64,000 nucleotides of DNA. It comes from Nitrospira sp. SG-bin1. GTDB taxonomy: Bacteria > Nitrospirota > Nitrospiria > Nitrospirales > Nitrospiraceae. Under the pieces are notes generated by a model. That model was not told the origin of the DNA, made no database searches, and saw nothing but the letters and a program-made list of their open reading frames with translations. The translations under genes and the position numbers were made by a program. This document shows positions 1 to 8,664 of this stretch, in pieces (the stretch's first letter is position 1; each line of letters begins with the position of its first letter). Where the stretch lies: NCBI GenBank assembly GCA_002083365.1, contig LVWS01000025.1, forward strand, positions 1 to 64,000. Direction: 5' to 3'.

Positions 1-290
<290 letters not shown>

Positions 291-329
291 AAGAGGCAGT
301 GGTCGCCTGACAGCTTAGGAGCTAATGAA

Positions 330-641
330 GTGAAAGTCGATCAGCGGATCAGAATCAGATTGCGGGGGTTTGACTACCGAGTGCTGGATCAGTCGGTCAT
401 GGAAATTGTCGAGACCGTGCGGCGCAGCGGAGCCAAGGTGGTGGGGCCGATTCCGCTGCCCACGAGGATTGAAAAAATCACGGTGCAACGGTCGACGCAT
501 GCCGATAAGAAGTCCCGCGAGCAATTTGAGATGCGTACCCACAAGCGATTGCTCGATATCATGGAGCCCACGCCTGAAACTATGGATTCGTTGATGAAAT
601 TGAATCTCGCGGCAGGGGTGGATGTGGAGATAAAGCTCTGA
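330..641 (+). CDS. rpsJ: 30S ribosomal protein S10
   Basis: S10 is a 30S head protein and also the NusE partner of NusB in antitermination; nusB lies at 55105 in this window. The protein has 103 residues, the normal length, and carries the hallmark IRIRLRGFDYRVLDQS and PLPTR stretches. It starts at GTG 330, preceded by TTAGGAGCT at about 316-324, a good ribosome-binding site. It is the first gene of the S10 cluster after tuf. Nothing is unusual apart from the GTG start. Confidence 0.98.
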   Translation: MKVDQRIRIRLRGFDYRVLDQSVMEIVETVRRSGAKVVGPIPLPTRIEKITVQRSTHADKKSREQFEMRTHKRLLDIMEPTPETMDSLMKLNLAAGVDVEIKL

Positions 642-705
642 GTTTGAGATTGAGGCCGGCATGGTTTCCGTCGTCCTCTCAATTATGTATGTATGCGGTG
701 AGTCA

Positions 706-1326
706 ATGACGAATGGATTGATCGGTAAAAAGCTGGGCATGACCCAAATCTTTGATGAAAGTCGTTTGACGCCGGTAACGGTGATCGAGGCGGGTCCATG
801 TCGAGTGGTGGCGGTGAGAACGAAAGAGCGGGATCGATATGAAGCGGTTCAGCTTTCTTTCGGTGAAGTCAAGGAACGAAAGCTGTCGAAGCCGGAGTTG
901 GGCCATTTGAAGAAGAATCAAGCGCCACCGAGTCGGGTATTGCGCGAGTTCAAGAAAGACGGCGAAACGACGGTCGGGCAGTTGGTGACGGTTGGTATGT
1001 TCAAGAAGGGCGATTGGGTCGATGTCATCGGCGTATCGAAGGGCAAAGGATATCAGGGTGTAGTGAAGCGGCATCACTATGCGGGAGGTCCCGAATCGCA
1101 TGGGTCCATGTTTCATCGGGCGCCCGGTTCCATCGGAGCGAGTTCGTTTCCTTCTCGCGTGTGGAAAGGGAAGACTCTGCCTGGTCATATGGGGTCGGAG
1201 CGCGTCACGGTTCAGCGGTTGAAGGTCATCGAGTCGCGATCCGAGGAGAATCTACTTTTTGTCCGGGGAGCCGTCCCGGGGGCCGCGAATGGCGTCGTTG
1301 TCGTGCGAAAGTCTAAGAAGAGTTAG
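706..1326 (+). CDS. rplC: 50S ribosomal protein L3
   Basis: L3 is an early-assembly 50S protein whose central loop reaches the peptidyl-transferase centre. The product is 206 residues, beginning MTNGLIGKKLGMTQIF, a typical L3 start. An in-frame ATG at 661 would add 15 residues with no family counterpart, so ATG 706 is preferred. The loop motif GSMFHRAPGSIGASS and the C-terminal VRGAVPGAANG are present. The gene is followed after one base by rplD. Confidence 0.97.
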   Translation: MTNGLIGKKLGMTQIFDESRLTPVTVIEAGPCRVVAVRTKERDRYEAVQLSFGEVKERKLSKPELGHLKKNQAPPSRVLREFKKDGETTVGQLVTVGMFKKGDWVDVIGVSKGKGYQGVVKRHHYAGGPESHGSMFHRAPGSIGASSFPSRVWKGKTLPGHMGSERVTVQRLKVIESRSEENLLFVRGAVPGAANGVVVVRKSKKS

Positions 1327-1327
1327 T

Positions 1328-1951
1328 ATGCCTACTATCGATCTGGTGGATTTGAAAAAAGTGAAGGTGGGGACGGTCGATTTATCTCCACAAGTATTCG
1401 GCTGTGAACCTCATTCTGCGTTGGTGCATGAAGCGGTCGTCATGCAGCGGGCCTGTGAGCGCAGAGGGACTGCTTCTACGTTGCGTCGCGGTGAGGTGAG
1501 CGGATCCGGTAAAAAACCATGGAAGCAGAAGCATACGGGACGAGCCAGGGCCGGGTCTCTTCGCTCTCCTGTCTGGCGTCATGGGGGCAGTGTTTTTGGA
1601 CCAAAGCCCAGGAGTTATGCCTATTCGATGCCGAAGAAGAAGTATCGAATGGCACTTCAGAGCGCATTGTCCGACAAGGTGAGGGAGAATAAGTTGTTTG
1701 TCGTGTCCGAGCTCTCTCTTCAGCAGCCAAAGACGAAGCTGCTCGCCCAAGCCTTGAGGCAATTCAGTGGAGAGGGGCATACATTGCTGGTTGTCGGGAA
1801 GGGGCAGTCGGAAATTTTACAGGCCGCAGGTAATCTGGACGCGGTGACAGTTCTGAGTGCGGATCAGCTGAACGTGTATGACGTTGTTCGCGCACACGTG
1901 ATCATGATTTCTGAGCGAGAGATCGGTCCTGTGAGCGAGGTGTGGTCATGA
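1328..1951 (+). CDS. rplD: 50S ribosomal protein L4
   Basis: L4 lines the exit tunnel and in some bacteria autoregulates the S10 operon. The protein has 207 residues, with the conserved RRGEVSGSGKKPWKQKHTG loop and the GGSVFGPKPRSY motif. The start at ATG 1328 lies one base after the rplC stop. Upstream in-frame codons at 1259 run inside rplC and are not used. The stop overlaps the rplW start as ATGA, implying coupled translation. Confidence 0.97.
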   Translation: MPTIDLVDLKKVKVGTVDLSPQVFGCEPHSALVHEAVVMQRACERRGTASTLRRGEVSGSGKKPWKQKHTGRARAGSLRSPVWRHGGSVFGPKPRSYAYSMPKKKYRMALQSALSDKVRENKLFVVSELSLQQPKTKLLAQALRQFSGEGHTLLVVGKGQSEILQAAGNLDAVTVLSADQLNVYDVVRAHVIMISEREIGPVSEVWS

Positions 1952-2241
1952 AAGTCGAGAGGCACAGAGTTTTGATTCAGCCATTATTGACGGAGAAAAT
2001 TACGGGGCTGCGAGAGCAAACGAATACGGTGGGTTTCGTGGTTCATCCTGAAGCGAATCGTATTCAAATCAAGGAGGCGGTCGAGGCTCTCCTTAAAGTC
2101 AAAGTCGAAAAGATCAACGTCATGAATGTTCGTGGGAAGGTCAAGCGACTCGGACGGTTTTCGGGGAGGCGGTCGGATTGGAAGAAGGCGTTCGTTACCC
2201 TCAAAAAAGGGGAAAAGTTGGAGATGTACGAGAGCGCCTAG
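1948..2241 (+). CDS. rplW: 50S ribosomal protein L23
   Basis: L23 sits at the tunnel exit and docks trigger factor and SRP. It has 97 residues, with the expected N-terminal LIQPLLTEK and the central FVVHPEANRIQIKEAVE. ATG 1948 overlaps the rplD stop by four bases. A GTG six bases earlier is possible but less natural. The C-terminal half contains the basic GKVKRLGRFSGRRSDWKKA segment, normal for the family. Confidence 0.97.
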   Translation: MKVERHRVLIQPLLTEKITGLREQTNTVGFVVHPEANRIQIKEAVEALLKVKVEKINVMNVRGKVKRLGRFSGRRSDWKKAFVTLKKGEKLEMYESA

Positions 2242-2299
2242 CTTGGAGTGAGGGAAGGCCTGGCTGATTGTCGACGCTTAGGAAGGTGAGGGCCACATC

Positions 2300-3142
2300 A
2301 TGGGGTTGAGATCATATCGTCCAACATCTCCGGGGCGCCGTGGTATGACGGCCGTCGTCACGGAGGAGTTGACGGACAAGAGACCTGAGAAGTCGCTGAC
2401 TACTTTTCACCCTCGGACCGGGGGACGGAACAATGATGGGCGAATGACGGTCCGATTTCGTGGGGGAGGGCATAAGCGGCTCTATCGCACGATTGATTTT
2501 CTGCGTGACAAAGTCGGCATCTCGGCGAAGGTTGAGGCGATTGAATACGATCCAAATCGCTCCGCAAGAATCGCTCTCCTGAAGTATCGAGACGGGGAAA
2601 AGCGGTATATCTTGGCTCCAGTCGGATTGAACCTGAATGATGAAATACAATCCGGGCCCGAAGCGGAGATTAGACCGGGAAATGCTCTTCCGTTGGCCAG
2701 TATGCCTCTTGGGACGACCATCCACAATCTTGAATTGAAGGTCGGTAAAGGCGGACAGTTGATCCGAAGTGCCGGGGGATTCGCGCAGGTCATGGGACGC
2801 GACGGCGATTATGTGCAGGTGCGTCTCAAGTCCGGAGAGATGCGAAGAATTTTGGGGGCCTGTATGGCCACCGTCGGGCAAGTCGGTAATGTCGATCACG
2901 AGAATGTCAGCGTTGGAAAAGCCGGCCGGAGTCGTTGGAAGGGAAAAAGACCCCATGTACGAGGGGTGGTCATGAATCCCGTTGATCATCCTCACGGTGG
3001 TGGAGAGGGAAAGTCCGGGCAGGGAAATCCCCATCCGGTATCTCCATGGGGCCTTCCGACGAAGGGTTACAAAACCCGGCAGAACAAGAGAACGGACAAG
3101 TTTATCATCGCTCGACGTAAGTCAGGGGTGCGCAATGCCTAG
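2300..3142 (+). CDS. rplB: 50S ribosomal protein L2
   Basis: L2 is a primary 23S rRNA-binding protein needed for subunit joining and peptidyl transfer. The length of 280 residues is close to the usual ~275. The conserved stretches GRNNDGRMTVRFRGGGHKR and NPVDHPHGGGEGK are present; the latter holds the conserved histidine of L2. A GGAAGGTGAGG site at about 2280-2290 precedes ATG 2300. The stop overlaps the rpsS start by 8 bp. Confidence 0.98.
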   Translation: MGLRSYRPTSPGRRGMTAVVTEELTDKRPEKSLTTFHPRTGGRNNDGRMTVRFRGGGHKRLYRTIDFLRDKVGISAKVEAIEYDPNRSARIALLKYRDGEKRYILAPVGLNLNDEIQSGPEAEIRPGNALPLASMPLGTTIHNLELKVGKGGQLIRSAGGFAQVMGRDGDYVQVRLKSGEMRRILGACMATVGQVGNVDHENVSVGKAGRSRWKGKRPHVRGVVMNPVDHPHGGGEGKSGQGNPHPVSPWGLPTKGYKTRQNKRTDKFIIARRKSGVRNA

Positions 3143-3422
3143 ATCCGTAAGCAAGGGAGCATTTGTCGACGATCATCTGCTTAAAAAAGTTGAGCAGATG
3201 AATCAGACAAAGGATCGAAAGTTGATTAAAACGTGGTCGAGGCGGTCTACGGTTGTCCCTGACATGATCGGTCATACCTTTGCCGTTCATAATGGTAAGA
3301 AGTTCATTCCGGTCTTCGTGACCGAAAATATGGTCGGTCATAAACTCGGCGAATTCGCTCCGACGAGGTTTTTTAAAGGGCACGGCCAGGCGAAAACGGA
3401 AAAAGCCGTCGCCCTTAAGTAG
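3135..3422 (+). CDS. rpsS: 30S ribosomal protein S19
   Basis: S19 binds the 30S head with S13 and contacts tRNA. It has 95 residues and starts MPRSVSKGAFVDDHLL, typical of the family. Family motifs WSRRSTVVPDMIGHTFAVHNG and GHKLGEFAPTR-F follow. The start at ATG 3135 lies inside the end of rplB (8 bp overlap); longer in-frame extensions upstream are rplB shadow sequence. The gene is followed 73 bp later by rplV. Confidence 0.97.
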   Translation: MPRSVSKGAFVDDHLLKKVEQMNQTKDRKLIKTWSRRSTVVPDMIGHTFAVHNGKKFIPVFVTENMVGHKLGEFAPTRFFKGHGQAKTEKAVALK

Positions 3423-3495
3423 GGGCTCTTGGTCGGATGGAAAATGCAGTGGCATCAAGCAGATCATGTGGAATTGATCGGTAACAGGGTTGAAG

Positions 3496-3852
3496 ATGAC
3501 TGAAGCACATGCGGTTCTCAGGTTTGTTCGTGTGGCGCCTCGCAAAGCTAAGCCGGTGATCGATATGATCCGGGGACGGCAAGTGCCGATGGCGCTCGCT
3601 ATGCTGAAGCACACTCCTCGTCATGCCGCGAGGGTGGTTGAAAAAATCGTTCGGTCTGCGGTGGCGAATGCCGAGCTGAAAGAAATGGGTGATAGTGAAT
3701 CCATGATCATCTCGAAAGCTTTCGTCGATTGCGGCCCTACGTATAAGCGTGTGCGAGCGAGATCGATGGGGCGCGCCAACGCAATTCAAAAACGAACGAG
3801 CCATATTACCGTCGTCGTGGCGGCACCCGAAGTGCAGGGCAAGAAAAAATAG
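3496..3852 (+). CDS. rplV: 50S ribosomal protein L22
   Basis: L22 lines the exit tunnel next to L4. It is 118 residues here, with the conserved RVAPRKAKPVIDMIRG near the N-terminus and RSMGRANAIQKRTSHITVVV near the C-terminus. ATG 3496 has AGGG at 3486-3489 at suitable spacing. An in-frame TTG at 3490 would add only two residues. It is part of the continuous ribosomal operon. Confidence 0.96.
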   Translation: MTEAHAVLRFVRVAPRKAKPVIDMIRGRQVPMALAMLKHTPRHAARVVEKIVRSAVANAELKEMGDSESMIISKAFVDCGPTYKRVRARSMGRANAIQKRTSHITVVVAAPEVQGKKK

Positions 3853-3881
3853 ACATTTCTTTTTATTGAGGCATGTGACGC

Positions 3882-4553
3882 ATGGGTCAAAAAACAAATC
3901 CCATTGGTTATCGATTGGGCTACAACTATACCTGGAGCTCCCGTTGGTATGCGGGTAAAGATTATGCCAAGCTGCTCCATCAAGATGTGAAGATTCGAAA
4001 GATGGTCAAGGCTCGGCTGTATCATGCCGGCGTATCGAAGGTGGAAATCGAACGATCCGGAGACCAGACTAGGGTGATCATACACACGGCGCGTCCCGGT
4101 ATCATCATCGGACGCAAGGGGGCCGAAGTCGACAAGTTGAAGGCCGACCTCGAAAAGCAGTACGGCGGACAGGTCTACATTACGGTTAAGGAAATCAAGA
4201 AACCCGAACTGGATGCGCAATTGGTTAGCGAAAATGTTGCGACTCAACTCGAGAAGCGAGTCGCCTTTCGTCGGGCTATGAAGCGAAGTGTCCAGTCCGC
4301 CTTGAGGTTGGGTGCCCAGGGCATCAAGATCATGGTCGCCGGCCGCTTGGGTGGGGCCGAAATCGCGAGGACTGAATGGTATCGAGAAGGACGTGTGCCG
4401 CTGCACACTCTGCGAGCCGAAATAGATTATGGATTCGCGGAAGCGCATACGACGATGGGCCAGATCGGGGTGAAGACCTGGATCTACAAGGGGGAGCTGC
4501 TTCCTGTTCAACCTATGAAGGCCGAATCATCTTTAGATCGACGGTTTGGGTGA
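3882..4553 (+). CDS. rpsC: 30S ribosomal protein S3
   Basis: S3 forms the mRNA entry site and contributes to ribosomal helicase activity. It has 223 residues and begins MGQKTNPIGYRLGYNYTW. The KH-domain motif GIIIGRKGAEVDKLK is clear, and the C-terminal domain contains IKIMVAGRLGGAEIARTEW. Length and order are standard. It lies 12 bp before rplP. Confidence 0.98.
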   Translation: MGQKTNPIGYRLGYNYTWSSRWYAGKDYAKLLHQDVKIRKMVKARLYHAGVSKVEIERSGDQTRVIIHTARPGIIIGRKGAEVDKLKADLEKQYGGQVYITVKEIKKPELDAQLVSENVATQLEKRVAFRRAMKRSVQSALRLGAQGIKIMVAGRLGGAEIARTEWYREGRVPLHTLRAEIDYGFAEAHTTMGQIGVKTWIYKGELLPVQPMKAESSLDRRFG

Positions 4554-4565
4554 GGAGACTGAGCT

Positions 4566-4982
4566 GTGTTAGCGCCTAAGAAAGTCAAATTCAGAAAAAT
4601 GCAGAAAGGCCGGATGACGGGTAAGGCCTATCGAGGGGGGCAAATTACCTTGGGTGAGTTCGGTCTGAAAGCATTGGAGCCGGGATGGGTGACGAGTCGC
4701 CAAATTGAGGCCGCACGTATTGCGATTACTCGGTACGTAAAACGAGGGGGGCAAGTGTGGACACGCATTTTCCCCGATAAGCCGATTACCAAGAAACCGG
4801 CCGAAACTCGAATGGGTAAGGGAAAGGGCAATCCGGAATACTGGGTGGCGGTCGTGAAGCCCGGCAGGATTCTTTATGAGATGGACGGGGTGACTCCAGA
4901 AATTGCCCGAGAAGCCTTTCGTCTCGCCTCCCACAAGTTGCCCATAGCGACGAAGTTGGTCGTTCGTGGAGAGTTCGGATAG
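4566..4982 (+). CDS. rplP: 50S ribosomal protein L16
   Basis: L16 organises the A-site region of the large subunit. It has 138 residues, with the typical opening MLAPKKVKFRKMQKGRM and the motifs RQIEAARIAITRYVKRGG and RMGKGKGNPEYWVAVVKPG. It starts at GTG 4566 after GAGGAGACTGAG, which supplies the ribosome-binding site. It is followed closely by rpmC. Confidence 0.97.
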   Translation: MLAPKKVKFRKMQKGRMTGKAYRGGQITLGEFGLKALEPGWVTSRQIEAARIAITRYVKRGGQVWTRIFPDKPITKKPAETRMGKGKGNPEYWVAVVKPGRILYEMDGVTPEIAREAFRLASHKLPIATKLVVRGEFG

Positions 4983-5024
4983 GTTTTTTTGAAGGGTGTG
5001 AGGATAGAAAGAGGAGCAGGGGAT

Positions 5025-5240
5025 ATGGCGTTGGACGTCAAAGAGCTCCGGCAATTGGGAGCAGATGAGCTTGTAGAAAAAGAAAAGCAGCTTGTGCAAG
5101 AGCTGTTTAATCTACGCTTTCAGTTCGGCTCGGGGCGTCTTGAGAATCCTATGCAAATCCGAAAAACAAAACGGGATATTGCGCGGGTGAAAACGGTTCT
5201 CCAGCACATGAAGGCCCAGGCAACGGGGGCGAAGAGGTAG
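5025..5240 (+). CDS. rpmC: 50S ribosomal protein L29
   Basis: L29 is a small helical-hairpin protein at the tunnel exit next to L23. It is 71 residues, with the signature ELFNLRFQFGSGRLENP and the RKTKRDIARVKTVL helix. ATG 5025 is chosen because GAGGAGCAGGGG lies just upstream and the protein then has normal length. An upstream in-frame TTG at 4989 would add 12 unrelated residues. Confidence 0.96.
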   Translation: MALDVKELRQLGADELVEKEKQLVQELFNLRFQFGSGRLENPMQIRKTKRDIARVKTVLQHMKAQATGAKR

Positions 5241-5248
5241 GGGACGCT

Positions 5249-5515
5249 ATGGCTGAGGTGGTAAAGCGCCGTCATTGGTACGGTGACGTCGTCAGTAATA
5301 AGATGCAGAAGACGGTCGTGGTCGTTGTTTCTCGATCGGTTATACATCCGGTCTATAAAAAAGTTCTCAAGCGAGTGACAAGGCTCAAGGCGCACGATGA
5401 AGGTGGCATGTGCAAAGTGGGAGATCGAGTCAAGCTCGTGCAAACCAGGCCGCTGAGCAAAGAAAAAAACTGGCGTGTCGTTCAAGTCATGGAAAAAGGT
5501 CAACCTGAAAAGTAA
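5249..5515 (+). CDS. rpsQ: 30S ribosomal protein S17
   Basis: S17 is an OB-fold primary binder of 16S rRNA. It has 88 residues, with the family motifs GDVVSNKMQKTVVVVVSR and VGDRVKLVQTRPLSKEKNW. The gene starts 8 bp after rpmC with GTAGGGGACG as the ribosome-binding site. The length is normal. rplN follows after 63 bp. Confidence 0.97.
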   Translation: MAEVVKRRHWYGDVVSNKMQKTVVVVVSRSVIHPVYKKVLKRVTRLKAHDEGGMCKVGDRVKLVQTRPLSKEKNWRVVQVMEKGQPEK

Positions 5516-5578
5516 ACGTACGGTATTTCATGAAGATCTTCGGTTTTTGTTGCGCGTAGGGCGCCTAGGAATAGAGCG

Positions 5579-5947
5579 ATGATTCAGAACTATACATATA
5601 TGGATGTGGCCGATAATTCCGGAGCGAAACAGGCCATGTGTTTTCATGTGTTTGGGGGGACGAGACGGCGGTATGCCTCGTTGGGCGATGTCGTAGTGGT
5701 AGCCGTCAAGGAGGCGATCCCACAAGCTAGCGTCAAGAAGGGCGATGTGAGTCGAGCGGTCATTGTCCGAACGACGAAAGAGGTTCGTCGGGAAGATGGG
5801 TCGTACATTAAATTCGACCGAAACGCGTGCGTCCTCATCAACAAGGAGGGCGAACCGATTGGAACGCGCATATTCGGGCCTGTCGCCCGAGAGCTCCGTT
5901 GGAAGAAATTCATGAAGATCATTTCGCTAGCACCTGAGGTTTTGTAG
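5579..5947 (+). CDS. rplN: 50S ribosomal protein L14
   Basis: L14 lies at the subunit interface and is the docking site of the silencing factor RsfS. It has 122 residues and shows MIQNYTYMDVADNSGAK, the KKGDVSRAVIVRTTKE motif and the C-terminal FGPVARELR. Length and residues are canonical. The ATG at 5579 is preceded by TAGGAATAGAG, giving a plausible ribosome-binding site. Confidence 0.97.
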   Translation: MIQNYTYMDVADNSGAKQAMCFHVFGGTRRRYASLGDVVVVAVKEAIPQASVKKGDVSRAVIVRTTKEVRREDGSYIKFDRNACVLINKEGEPIGTRIFGPVARELRWKKFMKIISLAPEVL

Positions 5948-5969
5948 GGCAGAACGAACGAGGGGCATT

Positions 5970-6299
5970 GTGGAAGCACTCCGAAAAAGCAGAATTCGAA
6001 AAGGGGATACAGTGGTCGTGGTATCTGGCCGAGAGCGAGGCAAGACCGGGAAGGTGCTGTCAATCGATCTGCAAGCCGGCAAGGTTGTCGTCGAGAAGCT
6101 TAATATCATCAAGCGCCACACCAAACCGAATCAGAAGGCGAAGCAGGGAGGTATTCTCGAGCGAGAAGCCCCTCTTCAGATCTCCAACGTCATGTTTCTC
6201 TGCCCGGTCACACAAAAACCTACCCGGATAGGCGTTCGGGTTTTGGAGGACGGGCGTCGAGTACGTTTCAGCAAAAAGTCCAATGAGACCGTAGAATAG
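5970..6299 (+). CDS. rplX: 50S ribosomal protein L24
   Basis: L24 initiates 50S assembly. It has 109 residues, with the KOW motif KGDTVVVVSGRERGKTGKV at the N-terminus and the NIIKRHTKPNQKAKQGGI loop. The C-terminal KPTRIGVRVLEDGRRVR is typical of the bacterial family. It starts at GTG 5970, with GAGGGG just upstream. Confidence 0.96.
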   Translation: MEALRKSRIRKGDTVVVVSGRERGKTGKVLSIDLQAGKVVVEKLNIIKRHTKPNQKAKQGGILEREAPLQISNVMFLCPVTQKPTRIGVRVLEDGRRVRFSKKSNETVE

Positions 6300-6307
6300 G
6301 TTGCGCA

Positions 6308-6952
6308 ATGGCCAAGGAACCGAAAAGCCGATCGAGTAAACCGTCGGAGCGAAAGTCCCCGAAAAAAGAGCCCGCTCAGCAGTTGGATCAAGGAAGTGAA
6401 GAGTCCAAATTCCGACCGCGGCTCCGTGACATGTACGAGCAGCAGGTGGTTCCCGCACTCATGAAGGAGTTTGGGTACAAGAACGTGATGCAGGTTCCCA
6501 AGCTTGAACGGGTTGTGTTGAACGTCGGAATGGGTGAGGCGATTCAGAATGTGAAGCTTTTGGAAAGTGCGGTGACTGAATTGGGAATGATCACCGGTCA
6601 AAAGCCGGTCGTCACTCGAGCCAAGAAAGCCATCGCTGGATTCAAACTTAGACAAGGATTGCCCATCGGTGCAAAGGTGACGCTCCGTAGCCGGCGGATG
6701 TATGAGTTTTTTGATCGTCTGGTCACGTTGGCGCTTCCTCGAATCCGAGACTTCCGCGGTGTTTCTCCCAAGGCTTTTGATGGTCGTGGGAATTATACTC
6801 TTGGCTTAAAAGAGCAGCTCATCTTCCCTGAAATCAAGTACGATGAAGTGGCGTCCATCCATGGAATGGACATTACGGTTGTCACCACGGCCAGGACAAA
6901 CGACGAAGGGAAAGCTCTTTTGAAGCACCTTGGTATGCCGTTTCGTGCGTGA
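6308..6952 (+). CDS. rplE: 50S ribosomal protein L5 with N-terminal extension
   Basis: L5 binds 5S rRNA and contacts P-site tRNA. The core, from about residue 37 (RPRLRDMYEQQVVPALMKEF), is a standard L5 with KLERVVLNVGMGEA and the C-terminal GMDITVVTTARTNDEGKALL. The protein is 214 residues, about 35 longer than usual, because of a Lys/Ser/Pro/Glu-rich N-terminal tail (residues 1-36). The ATG at 6308 has no strong Shine-Dalgarno sequence, so the start is less certain than the identity. No better internal start preserves the conserved RLRDMYE region. Confidence 0.93.
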   Translation: MAKEPKSRSSKPSERKSPKKEPAQQLDQGSEESKFRPRLRDMYEQQVVPALMKEFGYKNVMQVPKLERVVLNVGMGEAIQNVKLLESAVTELGMITGQKPVVTRAKKAIAGFKLRQGLPIGAKVTLRSRRMYEFFDRLVTLALPRIRDFRGVSPKAFDGRGNYTLGLKEQLIFPEIKYDEVASIHGMDITVVTTARTNDEGKALLKHLGMPFRA

Positions 6953-6997
6953 GAGAGAAGTGAGTAAATGGGGTCTGTCTGAACGGAAGGAGTGCGT

Positions 6998-7183
6998 GTG
7001 TCACGACTGGCACTGAGGAATAAGGCAGCGACGAAGCAGAAGTTTGCCACGAGGGACTACCATCGATGTGGAGTCTGCGGTCGAGTGCGCGGATATCTCC
7101 GTCGGTTTCGGATGTGTCGAATTTGTTTTCGAATGATGACTCTGCGCGGGGAGATTCCCGGAGTGCGAAAGTCCAGCTGGTAG
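6998..7183 (+). CDS. rpsN: 30S ribosomal protein S14, zinc-binding type
   Basis: S14 is a late-assembly 30S head protein. This is the short 61-residue zinc form, with Cys24, Cys27, Cys40 and Cys43 in two CxxC pairs (CGVC and CRIC) and the C-terminal GEIPGVRKSSW. GTG 6998 is preferred over GTG 6992 because GGAAGGAG at about 6985-6992 is then well spaced and the length matches the family exactly. Confidence 0.96.
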   Translation: MSRLALRNKAATKQKFATRDYHRCGVCGRVRGYLRRFRMCRICFRMMTLRGEIPGVRKSSW

Positions 7184-7232
7184 CTCGTGTGCTTCCGTTG
7201 GTGACTGCTAATGGAGGAGAGAAGGATATAGT

Positions 7233-7628
7233 ATGGTTACCGATCCGATCGGCGATCTTCTTGTTCGTTTAAAGAATGGCGCTCAACGCCGTTTTGAAAC
7301 CGTCACGGTTCCTACCTCAAAGCTGAAACGTGCCATTTTAGAGATTTTGAGGAAGGAAGGTTACGTTGATGCAGTCGAGGACGGAGTTCATGACGGGCAC
7401 CCGGTTCTTACCGTGCGTCTTCGGTATGTGGGCGAGGGGCAGCCTATGATTACCGGATTGGAGCGCGTCAGCAAGCCAGGACGCCGTGTCTATGTGGGAA
7501 GTCAAGATATTAAGAAAGTCCGTAATGGGATCGGTGTGTCCATCCTTTCCACCTCAAAAGGAATCATGACCGACCAGGAATCCCGTAAGAGTCGCCTTGG
7601 CGGAGAAGTTCTCTGCTCCGTATGGTGA
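7233..7628 (+). CDS. rpsH: 30S ribosomal protein S8
   Basis: S8 is a primary 16S rRNA binder and in some bacteria the repressor of the spc operon. It has 131 residues, starts TDPIGDLLVRLKNG after the initiator region, and ends with the conserved STSKGIMTDQESRKSRLGGE. GGAGGAGAAGG upstream gives a strong ribosome-binding site. Confidence 0.97.
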   Translation: MVTDPIGDLLVRLKNGAQRRFETVTVPTSKLKRAILEILRKEGYVDAVEDGVHDGHPVLTVRLRYVGEGQPMITGLERVSKPGRRVYVGSQDIKKVRNGIGVSILSTSKGIMTDQESRKSRLGGEVLCSVW

Positions 7629-7671
7629 ACCGGTGAATCACCTCGATTTTGAATGAAGGATATAACAGACC

Positions 7672-8208
7672 ATGTCCCGCATTGGAAACAAGCCGATTGC
7701 AATTCCCAGTGGAGTGGAAGTCAAAGTTGCAGGGTCAACCGTATCCGTCAAGGGTCCGTTAGGCAAGCTGGATTGGTCGCTCGTCCACGGGGTGAACGTT
7801 GCGGTCAATAACGGTCAAGTCGTTGTCGGCCGTTCCAGTGACGATCGCAAGTTGAGGGCGCTTCACGGACTGACCCGTGCGGAACTGAATAACATGATCC
7901 ACGGAGTCACCAAAGGATATGAACGTTCGATGGAAATCACCGGAGTGGGCTACAAGACGCAGCTTCAAGGTCGGACGTTAAGTTTTAATGTGGGCTATAT
8001 CAATCCTGTGCTTTATCAAGTGCCAACGAGCATCGATGTGAAGGTGGACAAGCAGACACTCATCAACATCAAAGGCGTTGACAAGCGATTGGTGGGCCAA
8101 GTGGCCGCTGATCTGCGGGCCATTAAGCCGCCAGATGTCTATAAACAAAAGGGTGTTCGTTACGCGGGCGAGACATTGCGCAAGAAAGAAGGGAAGACAG
8201 GGAAATAG
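7672..8208 (+). CDS. rplF: 50S ribosomal protein L6
   Basis: L6 binds the sarcin-ricin region beside the GTPase centre. It has 178 residues, with MSRIGNKPIAIPSGVEV at the start, the GVTKGYERSMEITGVGYK linker between the two repeats, and the C-terminal DVYKQKGVRYAGE. GAAGGATATAACAGACC upstream supplies the ribosome-binding site. Normal in all respects. Confidence 0.97.
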   Translation: MSRIGNKPIAIPSGVEVKVAGSTVSVKGPLGKLDWSLVHGVNVAVNNGQVVVGRSSDDRKLRALHGLTRAELNNMIHGVTKGYERSMEITGVGYKTQLQGRTLSFNVGYINPVLYQVPTSIDVKVDKQTLINIKGVDKRLVGQVAADLRAIKPPDVYKQKGVRYAGETLRKKEGKTGK

Positions 8209-8217
8209 GAATTGGCC

Positions 8218-8583
8218 ATGAATGCTGCAGACAAGGTTCGACAGCTTGATAGACGGCGACGGCGAGTGAGGCAAGTCATTCTCGGTACGGCGGAGCGGCC
8301 TCGCCTGAATGTGTTCAGAAGCGCGGCCCATATTTATGCCCAGGTTATCGACGATATTCGAGGCGTGACTCTGGCCGCCGCGTCATCGCTCGATAAGTCC
8401 GTCCGTAAATCCCTCAAATCGACCGGTGGAATTGAAGCGGCTAAGGCAGTGGGGAAATTAATCGCCGATCGTGCCAAGGCCGCCAAGGTGAACACCGTGG
8501 TTTTTGATCGAGGTGGCAGGATGTATCACGGGCGAATCAAGGCGCTCGCGGATGCCTCACGCGAAGGGGGTTTGCAATTCTAG
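8218..8583 (+). CDS. rplR: 50S ribosomal protein L18
   Basis: L18 binds 5S rRNA with L5. It has 121 residues, with RPRLNVFRSAAHIYAQVIDD and the C-terminal FDRGGRMYHGRIKALADASR. ATG 8218 is chosen over TTG 8212 because AGGA at 8207-8210 is then seven bases away rather than one. It begins 9 bp after rplF. Confidence 0.96.
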   Translation: MNAADKVRQLDRRRRRVRQVILGTAERPRLNVFRSAAHIYAQVIDDIRGVTLAAASSLDKSVRKSLKSTGGIEAAKAVGKLIADRAKAAKVNTVVFDRGGRMYHGRIKALADASREGGLQF

Positions 8584-8664
8584 TGAGCTGGATGTAAGGC
8601 GAGCAAAGAGGATGAGTGAACTCCTTGCCAAGCCATAACGAATGTAGGACTGAGGGGTAAGAGC

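Noticed and set aside
2312..3034. A 240-codon open frame on - across rplB
   Set aside because: Shadow of a highly conserved ribosomal gene; no independent coding features.
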